Positions 4,658 to 5,908 of a stretch of 5,908 nt of DNA are shown here, piece by piece (within the stretch, counting starts at the first letter, position 1; every line of letters begins with the position of its first letter). A model generated the notes under the pieces. That model saw only the letters and a program-made list of their open reading frames with translations, was not told the DNA's origin and made no database searches. Origin of the DNA: Clostridiales bacterium (lineage in GTDB: Bacteria > Bacillota > Clostridia > Saccharofermentanales > UBA5734); contig SLHU01000277.1 of the NCBI GenBank assembly GCA_007135995.1, positions 1-5,908 on the forward strand, written 5' to 3'. Made by a program: the position numbers and the translations under genes.

Positions 4658-5908
4658 ATGAACTATATGCGATCCAAAATCGAAATTATGTCAGAAGATG
4701 AGGTGCTGCAAATTCACACCTCTGCGCTGAACATACTAGCTAAAACAGGTTTTCATGTTCCCAGTGAAGTCTGCCTGAAACGCTGTGAAAAAGCTGGCGC
4801 TGTCGTTGACTACGACACACAGGTTGTCAGGATGCCTGTCGGGCTGACTGAGCAGCACGTTGAGAAGATGCGCCGCCTGTCAAAGCCGCTTGCTTCCGAG
4901 ACTGCCAGATTACACGGGAGTATATCCACGCAGGTGTTCGTGGTTGATTATCTGACAAAATCTCGCCGTTACGGATCAACAGATGACATCATGAAAGGTA
5001 TCGCGCTGGTTAAAGGCCTTGATAATATCCCTCACTGCAACGCCGTGGCAATTCCATCGGATGTCGATGCCAGAGTGACTGATGTTTACAGCTATAAGCT
5101 GTTGATGCAGTATTCTGAAAAACCCGGCGGCACCTATATCCTCAGTCGTGATACTGCTGACGCAATCATTGATATGAGCGAAATACTGGGCAGGAAGGCA
5201 TTTTATTTGTTTGAGTCTGTCAGCCCGCTTCGTTTCCGCAGAGAAACGCTGGAAATGGGTCTGCTTTTCGCCGATCGGGGCCATGATCTTGGGATCGCGC
5301 CGATGATAATGGGCGGCATGAGTGCGCCTTTGACAATGGCTGGTTCGTTGACGCTTCTAGTCGCTGAAGTGCTGGCCAGCCTGTTTTTGGTTTACGCATT
5401 GAGCGGCAATATGATCTGCCATTTTGGTCATGGCAGCCATACGAATGATCCCCGGACCATGATCTGCTCTTTTGGGTCGCCCAACCAGGCCCTGATCGCC
5501 GTGGGCACAGCTCAGATGGCGCGTTTTTACGGGATACCGAGCTGGTCGAATTCAGGTCTTAGTGACGCGCTGCTTCCCGACTTCCAATGTGGATTTGAGA
5601 AAACGCTCAGTGCGCTCATGGGCAGTCTGGCTGGTTCGGTCGGCATCGGCTGCCAGGGGATCGCAGGGGCTGACCAGGGATTTAGCTTTGAGCAGCTGCT
5701 GATCGACAATGAATGGCTGGATGCCTATAACTATGTTATATCTGGCTTTGAAGTCAATAAGGAAACAATCGCTGAGGAGCTGATTCATGAAATTGGCATT
5801 GGCGGTCATTTCATCGCTGAAGAGCATACAGTGGCGCATTTGAAAGACAGCTGGTGGCAGTCGAAGCTTTTTCAGCGCGAGTATTTTGATAACTGGCTTT
5901 TTAAAGGC
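4658..5908 (+). CDS. MttB-superfamily (trimethylamine methyltransferase-like) protein, non-pyrrolysine form, truncated by window edge
   Basis: Family members transfer a methyl group from a methylated amine to a cognate corrinoid protein: MttB acts on trimethylamine, and pyrrolysine-free relatives such as MtgB act on glycine betaine or other quaternary amines. The visible 417 codons carry no stop; family members usually have about 480-500 residues, so roughly 60-80 are missing at the edge. Recognised blocks: LNILAKTGFHVPSE (24-37), IAPMIMGGMSAPLTMAGSL (213-231), AEVLASL (236-242), GSPNQALIAVGTAQMARFYGIP (273-294), SGLSDALLPDFQCGFEK (299-315), SFEQLLIDNE (343-352) and EIGIGGHFIAEEHT (378-391). 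Pyrrolysine in archaeal MttB lies near residue 334; here that region (about 325-345) uses sense codons only. No corrinoid protein or reductive activase is visible, though either could follow. The substrate is unknown. A ROK-like operator and the promoter layout tie it to the regulator upstream. Confidence 0.9.
   Translation, partial: MNYMRSKIEIMSEDEVLQIHTSALNILAKTGFHVPSEVCLKRCEKAGAVVDYDTQVVRMPVGLTEQHVEKMRRLSKPLASETARLHGSISTQVFVVDYLTKSRRYGSTDDIMKGIALVKGLDNIPHCNAVAIPSDVDARVTDVYSYKLLMQYSEKPGGTYILSRDTADAIIDMSEILGRKAFYLFESVSPLRFRRETLEMGLLFADRGHDLGIAPMIMGGMSAPLTMAGSLTLLVAEVLASLFLVYALSGNMICHFGHGSHTNDPRTMICSFGSPNQALIAVGTAQMARFYGIPSWSNSGLSDALLPDFQCGFEKTLSALMGSLAGSVGIGCQGIAGADQGFSFEQLLIDNEWLDAYNYVISGFEVNKETIAEELIHEIGIGGHFIAEEHTVAHLKDSWWQSKLFQREYFDNWLFKG

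Overview
The window suggests an anaerobic or facultative Gram-positive bacterium (Bacillota, most likely clostridial or a near relative). This is an inference from AGGAGG-type ribosome binding sites, TTGACA and extended -10 promoters, moderate GC content judged by eye, and the gene families present. None of the full-length proteins has a signal peptide, so the products look cytoplasmic.

Layout, left to right. (1) Positions 3-1472, minus strand: a complete GH29-type alpha-L-fucosidase with a clear promoter and a LacI-type palindromic operator just downstream of the predicted transcription start. (2) Positions 1473-1833: a divergent intergenic region of about 360 bases. It holds the fucosidase promoter, several small repeats and one 8-bp inverted repeat, but no convincing promoter for the gene to its right. 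(3) Positions 1834-3297, plus strand: a cytoplasmic type I (formylglycine) sulfatase. (4) Positions 3440-4549, plus strand: a ROK-family transcription regulator with its own TTGACA promoter and a 25-bp imperfect palindrome overlapping the -10 box. (5) Positions 4658 to the right edge, plus strand: the first 417 codons of a trimethylamine-methyltransferase (MttB) superfamily protein, in a form with no in-frame amber codon in the visible part. It is preceded by a sequence closely resembling the palindrome of the ROK gene.

How the genes may work together: fucosidase, sulfatase and ROK regulator together look like intracellular breakdown of an imported sulfated or fucosylated sugar. The MttB-like protein belongs to a family known for corrinoid-dependent demethylation of quaternary amines, which is an unexpected partner. 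The shared operator-like sequence before the ROK and MttB-like genes is the best evidence in the window that these two are one regulatory unit. The fucosidase seems to answer to a different, LacI-type regulator not encoded here. No mobile element, RNA gene or CRISPR array was seen.
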